A stretch of 64,000 bases of DNA from Brevundimonas goettingensis (GCF_017487405.1 NZ_CP062222.1:1163001-1227000), one strand, 5' to 3'; shown: positions 15,886 to 32,190, counted from the stretch's first letter. Program-made: numbers and translations. The notes: generated from the letters alone by a model not told the origin.

Positions 15886-16617
15886 ATGATCAAAAACACC
15901 GCTGTCGCCGTCGCCGCCGTCATCCTGGCCCTCGGAGCGGCCGCCGCCTCGCCGGCCTTCTGTCAGTCCGGGGCGGTCGAGGAGGTGGTGGTCACGGGCT
16001 CACGCGTGCGAGGATGGGATCCGGACGAGATTCCGGCCGTCCGGCTCGACCGCCGCGCCGACAATCTGATCGTCGAGATCCGCGCCGTCGGCGACACGCG
16101 GGACGCGGCCCAGAGGCGAGCCGAACTGATCGAGACCCTGCGCGGCCTGGCGCGGGCGGCGGGGCGGCAGGCCGACATCGACCTGAGCATCGAGGTGGAC
16201 GGCGCCCTGACGCCCCTGACCGAGGACATGGTCAGCACCCTGACCCTGGGCGTCGACGGCAACCGTTCCGACACCTCGACCGCCTCCCTGATCGTCAAGA
16301 CGCCGATCCGGGCCGACGACACCATGGACAGCGCCTCTGGACGGATCGAGCGCTTCGTCCAGGGCGCGCCCAAGGCGGGCCGGACCCTGCTCAACATCAC
16401 CGGCGACTGGCAGCTGTCGATCCTGAACCCGGCCCAGTATCGTACGCCGATCCTGGCCCTGATGGCGGAGGACGCGCGCGCAACGGCCCAGGCGTTTGGA
16501 CCGGGGTACGGGGTTCAGGCCGAAGGGCTGGAAAACCGGGTGACCTGGATCCAGTCCGGGCCGCTCGAGCTGTCGATGTTCATCCCCTACAAGCTGACGG
16601 TGACGCCGAAGTCCTGA
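15886..16617 (+). CDS. Secreted protein of unknown function with TonB-box-like N-terminus
   Basis: A 243-residue exported protein. A signal peptide ends about ASPAFC-QS. The mature start reads AVEEVVVTGSRVRGWDP, a stretch that looks like the plug-domain start of a TonB-dependent receptor although no barrel follows. The remainder is a mixed alpha/beta domain (RADNLIVEIRAVGDTRDAAQRRAELIETL, then STLTLGVDG) with loose similarity to SIMPL-type periplasmic proteins. I do not recognise a named family with confidence. The start is the ATG at 15886 after GGGAGGAAC; an upstream GTG in frame is less likely. The gene is divergent from hemB and 98 bp before the enoyl-CoA-hydratase-family gene. Confidence 0.7.
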   Translation: MIKNTAVAVAAVILALGAAAASPAFCQSGAVEEVVVTGSRVRGWDPDEIPAVRLDRRADNLIVEIRAVGDTRDAAQRRAELIETLRGLARAAGRQADIDLSIEVDGALTPLTEDMVSTLTLGVDGNRSDTSTASLIVKTPIRADDTMDSASGRIERFVQGAPKAGRTLLNITGDWQLSILNPAQYRTPILALMAEDARATAQAFGPGYGVQAEGLENRVTWIQSGPLELSMFIPYKLTVTPKS

Positions 16618-16715
16618 CTGGTCCCGCGAAATCGCAGGCGGGGATTGCGGCGGCGCGGCTCGACGCGGGCGGCGGCTCTGCCTATCACCGCCCCAGACCG
16701 TCGCGGGAGAGTCCG

Positions 16716-17756
16716 ATGTCCGAAGCCGAAGTCCTGACCCGTATCGACGGCGCCGTGGGGCGGATCACCCTGAACCGGCCCAAGGCCCTGCACGCCCTGA
16801 ACAAGGCGATGTGCGAGGCGATGATCGACGCCCTGACGGAGTGGCGCGACGATCAGGAGGTGGTCGGGGTGCTGATCGACCATATGGGCGAGCGCGGCTT
16901 CTGCGCCGGGGGCGATATCCGCATGATCGCCGAGAGCGGGGCGGGCGACGCCTCCGAGGCGAAGGCCTTCTTCAAGACCGAATACCGGCTGAATCATCTG
17001 ATGTTCGAATACCCCAAGCCGATCACGGCGGTGGTCGACGGCATCGTCATGGGCGGGGGCGTGGGCATCTCCGAGCCGGCCTCGGTGCGGATCGCGACCG
17101 AGCGGACGACCTACGCGATGCCCGAGACCGGGATCGGCCTGTTCCCCGACGTGGGCGGCGGCTGGTTCCTGTCGCGGCTGCCGGGACAGACGGGGGTCTG
17201 GCTGGCCCTGACGGGAGCGCGGCTGAAGGCGGCGGATACGGTGGCCCTGGGCATCCATACGCATTTCGTGCCGTCGGACGGCGTCATGGCCCTGAAGGCC
17301 GATCTGATGGGCGGGGTGGAGCCGGCGGAGGCCGTGGCGAAGCATCGCGCCACCGATCCGGGACCGGCGACGATCGACCGGGAGGCGATCGACCGGCTGT
17401 TCGCCTTCGACAGCGTGGAAGAGATCTTCGCGGCGCTTGCGGCGGACGGGTCGGACTGGGCCCTTGCCCAGCTGGCGACGCTGAAGACCAAGTCGCCGAC
17501 GTCGATGAAGGTGTCGCTGAAACAGGTGCGGACCGGGGCGACCCTGACCGAGTTCGCCCACAACATGGCCATGGAATACCGGCTGGGCGGCCGCATCGTC
17601 TCGACCCATGACTTCCAGGAGGGCGTGCGCGCCGTTGTGGTCGACAAGGACAATGCGCCGCAATGGTCGCCGGCGACGCTTGACGGGGTGTCGGACGCCG
17701 CGGTGGCGGCCCTGTTCGCGCCCCTGCCGGCCGATGAGGAATGGACGCCGCTCTAG
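16716..17756 (+). CDS. 3-hydroxyisobutyryl-CoA hydrolase-like enzyme (enoyl-CoA hydratase superfamily)
   Basis: A crotonase-fold enzyme of 346 residues. The fold signatures are GRITLNRPKALHALNKAM, RGFCAGGDIRMIAE (oxyanion-hole loop), PITAVVDGIVMGGGVGISEPASVRIATE and AMPETGIGLFPDVGGGWFLSRLPG. The length and the LFPDVGGGWFLSRL stretch point to the 3-hydroxyisobutyryl-CoA hydrolase branch of valine catabolism rather than a plain hydratase of about 260 residues. The true start is the ATG at 16716 with GGGAGAG upstream; a much longer open frame that begins 2 kb earlier is an artefact of GC-rich sequence. The gene is convergent with the first C93 protease gene, with only three bases between the stops. 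Confidence 0.88.
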   Translation: MSEAEVLTRIDGAVGRITLNRPKALHALNKAMCEAMIDALTEWRDDQEVVGVLIDHMGERGFCAGGDIRMIAESGAGDASEAKAFFKTEYRLNHLMFEYPKPITAVVDGIVMGGGVGISEPASVRIATERTTYAMPETGIGLFPDVGGGWFLSRLPGQTGVWLALTGARLKAADTVALGIHTHFVPSDGVMALKADLMGGVEPAEAVAKHRATDPGPATIDREAIDRLFAFDSVEEIFAALAADGSDWALAQLATLKTKSPTSMKVSLKQVRTGATLTEFAHNMAMEYRLGGRIVSTHDFQEGVRAVVVDKDNAPQWSPATLDGVSDAAVAALFAPLPADEEWTPL

Positions 17757-17759
17757 CGG

Positions 17760-18542
17760 TCAGGACGCCTCGACGGTGCGCCAGTCGAAGGGCTGGCCGG
17801 GCGTCTGGCGCTCGATCCAGCGATAGCCTGTCTGATCCCAGTGGAGGATCCAGGCCGAGAGATTGTCCAGGATCATGTCGCCCTGGTCGGTGGTCAGGAT
17901 CAGCACCGCGTGCAGCTCGTTCCAGGGCGTGCGGACGATCCCGAAGGACAGGACTTCGGGAGGAACACCAGCTGCGATCAGCTGATGCCGCTTGGTCAGG
18001 GCGTAATCCTCGCAGTCGCCGTGCTCGTCGCGGCCTGACTGGACGTTCCAGTAGTCGGACTGGCCGTACTGGGCCTGGTCGCTCTCCATCTGGACGGCGC
18101 GGTTCACCGACTGGTTGATGCGGTCCACCAGCGCCCAGCGCTCGGCGGTCATGACCAGGGCGCCGGACGGCGTCAGGGCCGCGCGTCCGGCCGGGGAGGG
18201 GGGGTGGACCGGTGGCGTCCCGGGCGGCGGGGCGCCGGTCGCCCCGGGCGGGAAGGCGGCCGAGGCCGGGCCGCCGAACGCGTTGCGCCATTCGATGGTC
18301 GAGGCCTGCTTGCGGATGGCGGCGTCGTCATGGCCGTCCTCCTCGCCGGATTCACGGCATTCGGCGGGTGTGCGTTCGCAGAGGACGAGGAAGCCTTCGG
18401 GCGGGGCGGCGGCCCGACCCTCGGGCGCATAGGGGGTAGGGGTGCGCTCGGGCCCGGCGTGTTGCGGGGGCGTCCGGGCATGGGTCAGGTCGCCGCCCAC
18501 CAGGGCCAGTGCGGTCGTCAGCAATAGTCCCGGCTTGCCCAT
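17760..18542 (-). CDS. Secreted transglutaminase-like cysteine protease (C93/BTLCP), copy 1
   Basis: A 260-residue periplasmic protein of the bacterial transglutaminase-like cysteine proteinase family (peptidase C93, related to LapG). The catalytic triad is C177 in DEHGDCEDYALTKRH, H211 in ELHAVLILTTDQGDMILDN, and D226. The N-terminus carries a signal peptide (MGKPGLLLTTALALVGGDLTHA) and a Pro-rich spacer (about residues 96-117). The ATG at 18542 has GAGGAGACC upstream and is preferred to GTG 18563. A second paralog lies immediately upstream on the same strand, so the pair is a tandem duplication. LapG cleaves adhesins under c-di-GMP control; no LapD or adhesin gene is visible here. Confidence 0.85.
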   Translation of the reverse strand: MGKPGLLLTTALALVGGDLTHARTPPQHAGPERTPTPYAPEGRAAAPPEGFLVLCERTPAECRESGEEDGHDDAAIRKQASTIEWRNAFGGPASAAFPPGATGAPPPGTPPVHPPSPAGRAALTPSGALVMTAERWALVDRINQSVNRAVQMESDQAQYGQSDYWNVQSGRDEHGDCEDYALTKRHQLIAAGVPPEVLSFGIVRTPWNELHAVLILTTDQGDMILDNLSAWILHWDQTGYRWIERQTPGQPFDWRTVEAS

Positions 18543-18656
18543 GGCGAAGGTCTCCTCGTCCACGAAGAGGATCGCGCCGGCGGTTGTCGGGTGGAATCGA
18601 AAACAATCTATGCGTCAATTACAGGGTAAATGGACTCTCATAAGTTGTATGTCGGT

Positions 18657-19403
18657 CTAGGAGTCGACGCGGCGCCAGTCGAGGGGCTGGCCGGGCGTCT
18701 GGCGTTTGATCCAGTGATAGCCGGTGTTGTTCCAGTGCAGGATGTCGCCGGTGATGTTGTCGAGGATCATGTCGCCCTGGTCGGTCGTGACGATCAGGAC
18801 GGCGTGGAGTTCGCCCCAGGACGTGCGGACAATGCCGAAGGTCAGGACGTCGGGGGACACGCCGGCGTCGACCAGCAGGTGGCGTTTGGTCAGGGCGTAG
18901 TCTTCGCAGTCGCCATGCTCGTCCTCGCCGGAGGCGACGTTCCAGTAGTCGACCCTGTCGTAGTTGGAAACGTCGCTCTTCATCCGGATTTCCGCGTTCA
19001 CCAGATGATTGACCCGATACAGCAGGGCCAGAAGCTGCGGGGTTATGACGAGCACGGTCTCCGCCGGTTCCGGCGGCGGCGCATCGGCGCCAGCGGCGAC
19101 GGGCGCGTCGGGACCGGCGAAGGCGCGCTTGTAGAGCAGGGCGCCGGCTTCCAGGCGAATGTCGTCGTCAGCCTCGCCGTTTGCGTTCTCGGCGGCCCGG
19201 CATTCCTCGGGATGACGTTCGCACAGGGTGAGGTAGCCGGTGGGCGGCCTGGCCGGATCGCCCAGGGGCGCCGTCGGGGCGGTGCTCCGCGTCGGTTCGG
19301 TGGATTGTAGCGAGCCTGGGGGCGACCCCGCCGAAGCGCCGCCGAAAGCCAGGGCCAGGCCCGCCGTCAGCAGCAGGCCGCAGGTCATGCTTGAGCCGGT
19401 CAT
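18657..19403 (-). CDS. Secreted transglutaminase-like cysteine protease (C93/BTLCP), copy 2
   Basis: A 248-residue paralog of the gene at 17760. The catalytic core is nearly identical (DEHGDCEDYALTKRH with C166, ELHAVLIVTTDQGDMILDN with H200 and D215, WIKRQTPGQPLDWR at the end), while the N-terminal 130 residues differ except for a shared LCERxPxECR element. It begins with a signal sequence (TCGLLLTAGLALAFGGASA). Start ATG 19403 has a weak ribosome binding site; ATG 19388 is possible. Between the two copies (18543-18656) lies an AT-richer 114 bp that may hold a separate promoter for copy 1. Confidence 0.84.
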   Translation of the reverse strand: MTGSSMTCGLLLTAGLALAFGGASAGSPPGSLQSTEPTRSTAPTAPLGDPARPPTGYLTLCERHPEECRAAENANGEADDDIRLEAGALLYKRAFAGPDAPVAAGADAPPPEPAETVLVITPQLLALLYRVNHLVNAEIRMKSDVSNYDRVDYWNVASGEDEHGDCEDYALTKRHLLVDAGVSPDVLTFGIVRTSWGELHAVLIVTTDQGDMILDNITGDILHWNNTGYHWIKRQTPGQPLDWRRVDS

Positions 19404-19519
19404 GGGGAGATTCCGGTGAAACGAGCCCCGTCATTGGCTCGCCGCCGGTCCCCGCGCCATCGGGTGTTTCCTCCAGTCGGACCATAGGCCGCCGGAGCGT
19501 CGGTCCCTTGGGGACTGTC

Positions 19520-20038
19520 CTACGGGTTGACCGCCAGCAGCTGGACCCGGAACAGCAGGGTGCTTTCGGCCGGGATATCGTCGCCCATGCGGCGGCCGGC
19601 GTAGGCCAGGTTGGCGGGAATGACGAAGTCATAGGTCTCGCCGACGTGCATCAGGGCGACGCCCTCGGTCCAGCCCTTGATGACGCGGTTCAGGGGGAAG
19701 GAGGCGGGCTCGTTCCGCGAATAGGAGCTGTCGAACTCGGTCCCGTTGATGAGTGTGCCGCGATAGTGGACGCGGACGGTGTCGGTCGAGACGGGCTGGG
19801 CGGCCTTGGGGAAGGCGCGGCCGACGCGCTTGTACTGCAGGCCCGAGGGGGTGACGTTCCAGCCGCGGTTGGTCAGGTTCCAGGCCAGATAGGCGCGCTG
19901 GGCCGGGACCCAGGCCGTCGCATCGTTCGGCGCGGCGGCGAGGATGGTCGGCGGCACGGTGGCGGCGCAACCGGCGAGGCCGGAGGTCAGGCCGAGGGCG
20001 GCGACGGAGATCAGGGCGAGGCGTGCGATAGGGGTCAT
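19520..20038 (-). CDS. Lipoprotein FKBP-type peptidyl-prolyl isomerase
   Basis: A 172-residue protein with a lipoprotein signal peptide (lipobox LAGC, cysteine at about residue 24) and a C-terminal FKBP domain (about residues 65-172). The domain shows TDTVRVHYRGTLINGTEFDSSYSRNEPASFPLNRVIKGWTEG, then GETYDFVIPANLAYAGRR and the closing STLLFRVQLLAV. It should catalyse proline isomerisation in the periplasm as a folding helper. The start is the ATG at 20038. It is followed by the tandem protease genes on the same strand with a 116-bp gap. Confidence 0.9.
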   Translation of the reverse strand: MTPIARLALISVAALGLTSGLAGCAATVPPTILAAAPNDATAWVPAQRAYLAWNLTNRGWNVTPSGLQYKRVGRAFPKAAQPVSTDTVRVHYRGTLINGTEFDSSYSRNEPASFPLNRVIKGWTEGVALMHVGETYDFVIPANLAYAGRRMGDDIPAESTLLFRVQLLAVNP

Positions 20039-20446
20039 ATAGCGACGCTAGCAGGGTCCCGGCGCGCCGAAAAGTGGCGCTATGCCGGTCGCCTTTCCAT
20101 GTTGGGCGAGCGCGCCTGGCAGGGTTTCGGGCGGGTGAAAAGCGGGAATCCGAAGGACGGCATAATTCCTTGTGGACCGGCCTTTATTTCGTCGGAAAAG
20201 CGAGTATATGTCCCCGTTCCGCAACAGCTCAATTGAGTCTGCGCGAAAGCGCCGAGGCCCGGTCCGTCGCCCTCCGACCGAGCGAAGGTGCGGCTCCTAT
20301 CCCAGGGAGCCCATAGATTTCAGGCCTCCTGGTCCCCGCAAGGGTCCGAGGGTGGAGGCCGAAACCGAAACGCGCGGCCGCTGAAAAGCGTGTCGTGCCA
20401 CTGCATTTCTCCGGCAGGTCACGCTGCCAGGATTGGGAAACACTGA
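20039..20446 (+). other. 408-bp region upstream of rpoB
   Basis: No gene is seen. The stretch must hold the rpoB promoter because rpoB here is separated from rplJL. A TATATG hexamer lies near 20204 after an AT-richer segment, but I cannot pair it with a good -35. A GC hairpin-like segment is visible around 20300-20331 (CCAGGGAG and CCTCCTGG arms). The start of rpoB has only a weak GGGA ribosome binding site. Confidence 0.45.
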
Positions 20447-24565
<4,119 letters not shown>

Positions 24566-24567
24566 TC

Positions 24568-24647
24568 GTGAGCGAGCAGTGAAGAGTGAGCGAAGGGGTG
24601 AGCACGCAGGTCGCTCTTTCTTCGCTCACTTCTCGCTCACTGCTCAC
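24568..24647. repeat. Inverted repeat in the rpoB-rpoC gap
   Basis: Two 28-base arms (24568-24595 and 24620-24647) are imperfect reverse complements built from repeated GTGAGC-type units. The inner 11 bp (AGTGAGCGAAG against CTTCGCTCACT) pair perfectly. The element can form a long hairpin in the rpoBC transcript between two genes whose expression should be matched. It looks like a dispersed palindromic repeat that has landed in the operon. Confidence 0.7.
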
Positions 24648-24712
24648 TTGTCACCAGCCGCTCCCACGCTCTCAAAGATTTATTCGCGGCAAGTCCGCAG
24701 AAGGAACTCAAG

Positions 24713-28906
<4,194 letters not shown>

Positions 28907-28912
28907 TCGCCG

Positions 28913-28931
28913 TCCCGGGTCAGGCCCGGGA
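28913..28931. repeat. Short palindromic repeat after rpoC
   Basis: A perfect hairpin (TCCCGGG 28913-28919, loop TCAGG, CCCGGGA 28925-28931), followed by TGACA. It resembles the GTCATCC-CGGG half-repeats seen in the window at 59660-59770, so it is probably a member of the same dispersed family. Confidence 0.55.
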
Positions 28932-28944
28932 TGACAAGACTGAA

Positions 28945-28983
28945 GGGGCGGCTTCGGTGACGGAGCCGCCCTTTTTCTTTTTG
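28945..28983 (+). terminator. Intrinsic terminator of rpoBC
   Basis: An 8-bp GC stem (GGGCGGCT 28946-28953 and AGCCGCCC 28964-28971) with a ten-base loop is followed by TTTTTCTTTTT. This is a textbook rho-independent terminator for the rpoB-rpoC transcript. Confidence 0.9.
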
Positions 28984-29163
28984 GCCTTCCTCCAGGCCCT
29001 CTACCGCATGACACCCGACGTCAGCTTCGGCTTCCAGCAGTCCGAGATCGAGAACCGGATGCGACGCCCTGACGGCTCCCTGAGGAAACGGGCGCCTCCG
29101 GCGAATGCCGGATTGCACTGTGCGGGCCCACACCCCAGAGTGGTGTTCTCGCAGGAGGCGCTG

Positions 29164-30075
29164 ATGACGATCTCTGGGTGGATGCTGGCCTTGGCGCTCG
29201 CGGTGCAGACGGCGCCCCAGGCCGCACCGCCGGTCGATCGACAACGGGCGCCCGACACCGTCGACGACATCGCCGTCACGGGGGTGAACGCGGAAGCGGT
29301 GAACGCCTTCGTCGGCGAGCTGCTGGAGCCCGCGCGGCTGGGGCGGAACGCGGGCCAGATCGCCCGCTGGAACGACCCACTTTGCGTGCGGGTGATCGGT
29401 GGCGAGCCCGATGTGAACACCCGGCTGGGCGAGCAGATCGCTGACGCCTTCCGATCGCTGGGAGCGCCTCTCGAGGAGGGCTACTGCCGCAAGCCCAACG
29501 TCATGGTGGTGATCGCCGACAACGCAGGCGGCTTCGCGCGGGTCGTGACCCAACGCTACAGCAATCGTCTGTTCGGCATGCGGCGGCAGGATATGGCCGA
29601 GTTCGCCAATCCGGCCCGGCCGGTACGCTGGCAGCACCGGACCCGGACCACGGCGATACGGCGGTCGGCGGCGGCCACGATGGTGGCCGCGAACCTGCAG
29701 GGAAGTAAGGACGCGGCCGCAGCGGACCTGCCCAATTCGCGACTGAGCCTGAGCACGGCCGAGGAGATCGATCGGGCTCTGATCGTGATCGATCCGCGTC
29801 GTCTCGATAATGTGCCGTCGCGGGGGCTGGCGGCCTATGTGGCGTTCGCGGTCATGCTGGACCTGCCGCAGCTGCCGGACGTCGTGGGCGCCGACACGAT
29901 CCTGAACCTGTTCGCACCGGGCGGGCCGACGGAGCTGACGGCCTGGGACCGGGCTTTGGTCGCCGGGGTCTATGCGGTCGGCGTCGGCCAGCCCTTCACC
30001 AACCAGGAAAGCCAGATCACCCGCGACATGCGCCGGTCGCTGGTCGACGCGGCTCTGACGCCCCCCGCGCCCTGA
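29164..30075 (+). CDS. Secreted protein of unknown function
   Basis: A 303-residue exported protein beginning MTISGWMLALALAVQTAPQA, a short signal peptide, after AGGAGG. The mature part starts DDIAVTGVNAEAVNAFVGELLEPAR, has cysteines in PLCVRVIGG and GYCRKPNVMVVIADN, and ends in a helical region (AYVAFAVMLDLPQLPDV then ADTILNLF). I recall similar lengthy secreted proteins in Caulobacter and Sphingomonas genomes, all uncharacterised. The paired cysteines may form a disulfide. The in-frame extension upstream to 28957 overlaps the rpoC terminator and is not used. It is convergent with the next gene. Confidence 0.7.
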   Translation: MTISGWMLALALAVQTAPQAAPPVDRQRAPDTVDDIAVTGVNAEAVNAFVGELLEPARLGRNAGQIARWNDPLCVRVIGGEPDVNTRLGEQIADAFRSLGAPLEEGYCRKPNVMVVIADNAGGFARVVTQRYSNRLFGMRRQDMAEFANPARPVRWQHRTRTTAIRRSAAATMVAANLQGSKDAAAADLPNSRLSLSTAEEIDRALIVIDPRRLDNVPSRGLAAYVAFAVMLDLPQLPDVVGADTILNLFAPGGPTELTAWDRALVAGVYAVGVGQPFTNQESQITRDMRRSLVDAALTPPAP

Positions 30076-30101
30076 TCGCTGTCACGCCTTGGGATCTGCC
30101 G

Positions 30102-30959
30102 TCAGTTCGGCTCGTGGCCGGGCAGGGGGCGGTGCTGGTCGCCGGGCGTGCGGTTGGAGCCCTGACGGATGGTGCTGGTCGCGCCTTCGCGCATCGACGG
30201 ATCGAGGTTGGCGCCCGCGCAGCCGATGCCGAGATTGCCGCCCGGGCAGTCGCCGGAGGAGACATTGCCGCCGCCGGGCCTGAGGGGCGCGCGGCGGCCC
30301 TCGTACTGTTCCAGGGCGCGGCGGCCCTCGGCGGCGAACCGGGCCTCGCGGCGTTGCTCGCTCGGCGTCAGGGTCCGGCCGCCCGGGGGATGACGCCGCC
30401 CGGCCTCGGCCGCGCCTTCGTTGAAGCGCTCGTCGCAGATCGCCTGTTCCGTGGGGCTGAGATGGCCGTCCATGATCCGGCAGCCGCCCGCGCCGGTGCG
30501 CATGGTCCGGCCGACGGCGGCGCCGAGGCTTTCGGGGCGATAGGTCCAGGGAGTGGCCTCCGCCGGCGGGGCCGGGGCGCCGGCCGCGGGAACGCCCGCC
30601 GCGCGAGTCGAAGGCGGGGAGGGGCGGTCCTCGTCCTCGTCCTTCAGCCGGGGCGGCACGAACAGGCGGCTCAGCGAACGGGTCAGGGGAGGGGCGTCCG
30701 CCGGTCGGGCCTGCGCCGAACGGGGAATACGCGCGGTCTCGCCCTGCAGGAGGGGGCGGGGCTCCAGCTCGACATAGACGGCGCGGTCGTCGACGACCGT
30801 CTTGTCCCGCCGGGTCTCCAGCAGGCCCAGTCCGATCAGACCCAGGACCAGGGCGTGAAGCGCGACCGAGCCCGCGAGGATAGCGGCGCGGCGCATCTCT
30901 CGCGACCGGCCGGACCAGGCCGGCGGGCGTCCCGAGGGCTTGAGGGCTTGGACGCTCAA
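30102..30959 (-). CDS. Membrane-anchored protein with CDERF motif, copy A
   Basis: A 285-residue protein with one N-terminal membrane helix (about residues 23-45, AILAGSVALHALVLGLIGLGLL), a Pro/Ala-rich periplasmic linker, and a C-terminal region with LSPTEQAICDERFNEGAAEAG and ARFAAEGRRALEQYEGRRAPLRP. The Ala-Leu-His helix followed by a Pro-rich stretch is the layout of TonB-like and TolA-like anchors, but no TonB C-terminal domain is present. The upstream paralog ends inside this start. I use TTG 30959, which aligns its N-terminus with the paralog (SVQAL against ADQAL); ATG 30896 is the alternative. Its function is unknown. Confidence 0.62.
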   Translation of the reverse strand: MSVQALKPSGRPPAWSGRSREMRRAAILAGSVALHALVLGLIGLGLLETRRDKTVVDDRAVYVELEPRPLLQGETARIPRSAQARPADAPPLTRSLSRLFVPPRLKDEDEDRPSPPSTRAAGVPAAGAPAPPAEATPWTYRPESLGAAVGRTMRTGAGGCRIMDGHLSPTEQAICDERFNEGAAEAGRRHPPGGRTLTPSEQRREARFAAEGRRALEQYEGRRAPLRPGGGNVSSGDCPGGNLGIGCAGANLDPSMREGATSTIRQGSNRTPGDQHRPLPGHEPN

Positions 30960-31702
30960 AACTTCCTCGAAAACAGAGGGATCTGGATGACGAACGGGCA
31001 TCGCCCCATCATGTCGGCGCCCTCGCAAGGTGTCCGGGGCTTTAGTGGCGCTCTCAAGGCCTCATAGGCGTCAAGTTCGGCCTGCCCCTCGGCGGCGAAC
31101 CGGGCGTCCCGGACGGGATCGTCGGTGCCGGTGATGGTCCGGGCGGCCATGGCGGCCCGGCCGAACCGTTCGTCGCAGATCGCCTGCTCCTCCAGCGTCA
31201 GCGTCGTCGTCAGGTTGCGGCAGGCGAGGGCGGAGGTTCGCGGCCGTCCGGGGAAGGGCGTCGGTCCCGCGACCGCCGCGCCGCCGGCGTCGGGCCGGGC
31301 GGGGAGGTCGGTTTCGTTCACCCCGACGCGGGGCTGCGCCTCCAGCGAAGGGCCCTGAGGCATGGGGCGTCGGCCCGGTTCCGGCGGATGGAAGTCGGGC
31401 GACAACTCGGCCGGAACCTGCGGTAGAGGCATGTCCTTGTGCGGAACCACCCGGTTGACCCGGACGTGGCGGCCCTCCCTCGCGGTGAAGGGAACCAGCT
31501 CGACCGGAATGGCGTCAGGAATGAGCGGATCCTCGATCACGTCTGTCCAGCGCGGGCTCTCGTCCGACAGGGCGCGAAGGGCGAGATAACCCAGGACGAG
31601 AACATGGAAGGCGATCGAGCCGACGACGGCGATCGGAACCGCGGCCCCCCGACGTCCCCGGGATCCGCGCCGTCCGGGCCAATGCAACGCCTGATCCGCC
31701 AT
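30956..31702 (-). CDS. Membrane-anchored protein with CDERF motif, copy B
   Basis: A 248-residue paralog of the downstream gene. It shares the N-terminal anchor (AVVGSIAFHVLVLGYLALRAL), the linker style, and the C-terminal block LTLEEQAICDERFGRAAMAAR followed by ARFAAEGQAELDAYEALRAPLKP. Conservation of these two C-terminal segments against divergent linkers shows they are the functional part. The start is the ATG at 31702 (MADQALHWPGRRG). It overlaps copy A at the stop/start and is divergent from a small TonB-C-like gene, so all three may serve one envelope function. I know of no named family. Confidence 0.65.
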   Translation of the reverse strand: MADQALHWPGRRGSRGRRGAAVPIAVVGSIAFHVLVLGYLALRALSDESPRWTDVIEDPLIPDAIPVELVPFTAREGRHVRVNRVVPHKDMPLPQVPAELSPDFHPPEPGRRPMPQGPSLEAQPRVGVNETDLPARPDAGGAAVAGPTPFPGRPRTSALACRNLTTTLTLEEQAICDERFGRAAMAARTITGTDDPVRDARFAAEGQAELDAYEALRAPLKPRTPCEGADMMGRCPFVIQIPLFSRKF

Positions 31703-31821
31703 CCACCCCCCCGTACCCGCGCAAGAGAGGCGTGGAGCGTGGCGGTATTGGGGCGAGGGCATACGGCATGCTAGCTTCGGTTGCAGGCTGTCGGCATGGG
31801 GCCGACTCCCGAGGACGCCCT

Positions 31822-32181
31822 ATGCCGATATCGCTCGCATTGCTGTTCCTGATGGCCCAGGCGGCCGTCCCGGGCGCGCCTCAGACGATGGGTCAAACGT
31901 CGGGCCAGACCGCGCCGGAAACACCGGTCATGCCCGAGCCGATCGTCGCCCCCCTGCGCGATGCGTCGGTGACCCTGGAATGCGGCCTGCAGGCCGATGG
32001 CGGGCTGACGAACTGTCGGGTGGTGTCGGAGACGCCGGCGGGACACGGACTGGGCGACCGCGCCCTGAGGGACGCCCGCCGGACCCGCTATAGCCGGCCG
32101 ACCGTTCCGCCCCGCCCGGGCGAGACCGTCCGGTTCACGACCCGCTATCCCTGGCCGGCCGGCGTGCCGGACCAGCCCTGA
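31822..32181 (+). CDS. Small exported protein with TonB C-terminal-like domain
   Basis: A 119-residue protein with a short signal peptide (MPISLALLFLMAQAAVPG) and one domain of about 75 residues. VTLECGLQADGGLTNCRVVSETPAGHGLGDRALRDARRTRY has the pattern of TonB/energy-transducer C-terminal domains (a variable strand, then a DGxLxxCxVxxESPxGxGFGxAAL-type segment). It has no membrane anchor of its own, so it may act as a free periplasmic TonB-like domain. The start ATG 31822 has GAGGAC upstream. It is divergent from the CDERF pair, sharing the 119-bp promoter region 31703-31821. Confidence 0.72.
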   Translation: MPISLALLFLMAQAAVPGAPQTMGQTSGQTAPETPVMPEPIVAPLRDASVTLECGLQADGGLTNCRVVSETPAGHGLGDRALRDARRTRYSRPTVPPRPGETVRFTTRYPWPAGVPDQP

Positions 32182-32190
32182 GCTCCCCGC

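Noticed and set aside
14652..16715. Long in-frame extension upstream of the hydratase-family gene, overlapping hemB and the secreted protein gene
   Set aside because: It runs antisense through hemB and out of frame through another gene; the conserved protein begins at 16716.
17760..19403. Toxin-antitoxin or defence pair
   Set aside because: Both genes are secreted protease paralogs with complete triads, so a paired toxin and antitoxin does not fit.
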